Origin: Aquicella siphonis
GTDB lineage: Bacteria > Pseudomonadota > Gammaproteobacteria > DSM-16500
Direction of reading: 5' to 3'
Length of the DNA stretch: 64,000 nucleotides
Assembly: GCF_902459485.1 (NCBI RefSeq)
Contig: NZ_LR699119.1
Span: 372,001-436,000 of the forward strand
Shown here in pieces: positions 62,267 to 64,000 of this stretch; position 1 is the stretch's first letter; every line of letters starts with the position of its first letter. The position numbers were made by a program, and so were the translations under genes. A model generated the notes under the pieces. It did not search any database, had not been told where the DNA came from, and worked only from the letters and a program-made list of their open reading frames with translations.

Positions 62267-63466
62267 ATGTTGCGTAGGATTTTTGGATGGAACCAGGAAG
62301 AGAAAAAACCGGATGAAAAGCCGCTGAAACGGGCAATACCGCAGAAAAGAGACAAGCCGCTCTGGATACCGGATGGTAAAGGCGGTTATGTCAAAAGTAC
62401 AACTTCAACGGCGGCCGCATTAATGTCTCTTGCTGTCACACAACCTCAAGATCCCCTTCCTCAATCATATATAAAGGAATTCGAACCGGATGCAGGCTTG
62501 CCTCAGGCAAATACACGGGTCCAGGCTGTACAATCATCTGCTGTGCGCATGGATAGGGATGAGCCAGCGCAGCCCGGGGAGCCGGACCACGGTCAGGTTG
62601 TTACTTCGCTGGATGCGCTGGGCGGGTACCAGGAGCAGCTGGTAAAACAAGGCGCTGAACTTCAGGTCACACTGGAAAAATGGAAAAGAGAAAAAGAGAA
62701 AATCATCGGTGATGACATGGATTTGCAGCGGTACGCCAGCGTCAAGAAAATCAATGCCAATCACAGTGTGGTGCATGGTATTCGGGCTTTTTTTGAAAAC
62801 CTGTTTGAAGCACTGAAGGCAGATCTTGAGCCGGCTTCGGATGAGTTGCATGATTTGCTGGAAAAGACTCACGCTGCCGTGCAGTCTTTATGCAATGAGC
62901 TTCATGACTTGTCGCAGGCGTTGAAGGATGGAAATAAATCTGCTCATGAGCGCCACAAGATTTGTATAGACATGTGCAATATCAGCATGGAAATCACCGA
63001 AGACATGATTAAACTGGTGGATAATATCCAGGCTGAACTCAATCATTGTCTGCGATGGGAAAAAATCTCGGAAAAAGCCGCTGTCCAGTTGATCGCGCTC
63101 GCCATTCTGATAGTCACCAAAATCCCGGTGCCCGAGATGGATTTTAATTTCAGCAGCAGTTATCGCAACTTTTTATATAATGAAATCGAGCAGGAAAAAG
63201 TTGCTATCGACAGATTTGAAACAGATGTGAAAGGCGCGCTCCGCCGGGCGATGGCGCTTGTTACCGCAGAAGAGCGTGACTGGACGGCGGATAAAAATCA
63301 ATCACCCGCGGCAACGCCGGTTCTTTCACAAAATACGTCTCTACAGTCCAGCCTGGACGGGTTGTCACGCCTGTTTTCCAGTCCCGCTACTCCCGATCAA
63401 ACGGTTATTCAAGGCCATGATGATGAATCATCCCGGCTTCTTCCCAGCCTGACGAATAAATGTTGA
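62267..63466 (+). CDS. Helical protein of unknown function under a PmrA box (effector candidate)
   Basis: A 399-residue protein starting at the ATG with AAGGAG in front; an upstream ATG at 62231 is in frame but lacks a ribosome site. The N-terminus is basic and looks flexible. About residues 120-330 are predicted helical (LVKQGAELQVTLEKWKREKE; GIRAFFENLFEALKADLEP; CIDMCNISMEITEDMIKLVD). There is one moderately hydrophobic stretch (AVQLIALAILIVTKIPVP). The C-terminus has an acidic dileucine-like motif, DESSRLLP. No family is recognised. The PmrA box makes it the best regulated effector candidate here. Confidence 0.8.
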   Translation: MLRRIFGWNQEEKKPDEKPLKRAIPQKRDKPLWIPDGKGGYVKSTTSTAAALMSLAVTQPQDPLPQSYIKEFEPDAGLPQANTRVQAVQSSAVRMDRDEPAQPGEPDHGQVVTSLDALGGYQEQLVKQGAELQVTLEKWKREKEKIIGDDMDLQRYASVKKINANHSVVHGIRAFFENLFEALKADLEPASDELHDLLEKTHAAVQSLCNELHDLSQALKDGNKSAHERHKICIDMCNISMEITEDMIKLVDNIQAELNHCLRWEKISEKAAVQLIALAILIVTKIPVPEMDFNFSSSYRNFLYNEIEQEKVAIDRFETDVKGALRRAMALVTAEERDWTADKNQSPAATPVLSQNTSLQSSLDGLSRLFSSPATPDQTVIQGHDDESSRLLPSLTNKC

Positions 63467-63691
63467 GTCCTGCCTGCCAGCCGCTTCCTCGCAAAGGGGG
63501 AGCGGCGATGTTTCTCTCCTGTGCCGCTGATCCTGGCCTTGCCTGACAAGCGTGTGCGTCCGCGCGGGGGCAGAATTCGCAACTTGAAGCCTGATGCGTA
63601 TAATAGACCGCAGCAAGCCAGGGTATCAGCGTCAATATAGACTATAGACATGAAGCATGAAGTCCTGGAAGTAATCAGGGAGGTATGTGTT

Positions 63692-64000
63692 TTGCGTGAA
63701 AAAAAAGCGGCTCCTGCTGCCATACCCGTATTCAAGCTGCGCGGCATGGGCAAACAAATCGCCAGGCATCTCGCGCGACTGGAAATTTTTTCCTTGCAAG
63801 ACCTCTTGCTGCATCTGCCCGCGCGGTATCAGGATCGTACGCACATACAACCCATACGCCAATTGGTTCCGGGAGATGCGGCTGTCATTGAGGGTGTGAT
63901 AAAAAACGTGATTGCGCCGCCGCGCGGCCGCACGAAACTCATGTGCGAACTGCAAGATGATACCGGGATGATGCGCCTGCGTTTTTTTCATGTATTGCCA
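63692..64000 (+). CDS. recG: ATP-dependent DNA helicase RecG (5' part)
   Basis: The first 103 codons of a gene that runs off the window: FKLRGMGKQIARHLARLEI, SLQDLLLHLPARYQDRTHI, IRQLVPGDAAVIEGVI and KLMCELQDDTGMMRLRFFH match the wedge/OB domain at the RecG N-terminus. RecG remodels stalled replication forks. The likely start is TTG 63692 behind GGGAGG; an in-frame ATG at 63650 is an alternative. Bases 63467-63691 hold no gene, only a GCCGCT/AGCGGC hairpin near 63479-63507. Confidence 0.9.
   Translation, partial: MREKKAAPAAIPVFKLRGMGKQIARHLARLEIFSLQDLLLHLPARYQDRTHIQPIRQLVPGDAAVIEGVIKNVIAPPRGRTKLMCELQDDTGMMRLRFFHVLP

Overview
This window looks like a chromosome segment of a Legionellales gammaproteobacterium, most likely a Coxiellaceae member such as an Aquicella-like organism. 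The evidence is a Dot/Icm type IVB secretion locus (icmW, icmX, icmV, dotA, dotB, dotC, dotD, icmT, icmS and a detached icmQ), an Lsp-type type II secretion cluster, an RsmY/RsmZ-like sRNA candidate with a LetA-like box, PmrA-type promoter sites, and several large coiled-coil or membrane-anchored proteins of the kind Dot/Icm systems export. The species cannot be fixed from sequence reading alone.

Layout. 1-5.8 kb: type II secretion genes gspH (3' end) to gspM, a nitrilase-family amidase, and gspC with a Sel1 lipoprotein on the opposite strand. 6-16.2 kb: housekeeping genes (PH-domain membrane protein, hemE, dsbD, gshA, gshB, dprA, smg, topA). 16.2-18.8 kb: a membrane protein of unknown function, a LysR regulator and the sRNA candidate. 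18.8-22.3 kb: argS, a SPOR-domain protein, yicC. 22.3-31 kb: the Dot/Icm block, built as two divergent pairs (icmX-icmW versus icmV-dotA; dotD-dotC-dotB versus icmT-icmS). 31-32.7 kb: an intact IS4-family element inserted in a palindromic repeat. 32.7-36.6 kb: gpsA, secB, grxC, a degenerate rhodanese, comF and a BioC-like methyltransferase. 36.6-42.4 kb: two large divergent coiled-coil proteins. 42.5-52.5 kb: amino-sugar kinase, nagA, spoT, two small membrane proteins, ridA, ctpA, gpmI, mlaA. 52.5-58.3 kb: a candidate icmR-equivalent (FIR) gene, icmQ, and a divergent pair of paralogous tail-anchored proteins of unknown function. 58.6-64 kb: hfq, hflX, a DUF2065 gene, purA, tRNA-Leu, another effector-like gene, and the start of recG.

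How the parts may work together. The window holds structural Dot/Icm genes, a plausible LetA-type switch (sRNA predicted to titrate CsrA), spoT (the ppGpp signal that drives that switch in Legionella), Hfq, and genes with PmrA-like boxes. The clearest box, with two perfect CTTAAG halves, lies upstream of the unknown gene at 62.3 kb; weaker one-mismatch versions lie upstream of icmV-dotA, of the 976-codon coiled-coil gene and of one tail-anchored paralog. The most novel content is the paralogous pair at 53.6-57.4 kb next to icmQ, the 73-codon FIR candidate, and the coiled-coil gene whose best start requires a -1 frameshift.
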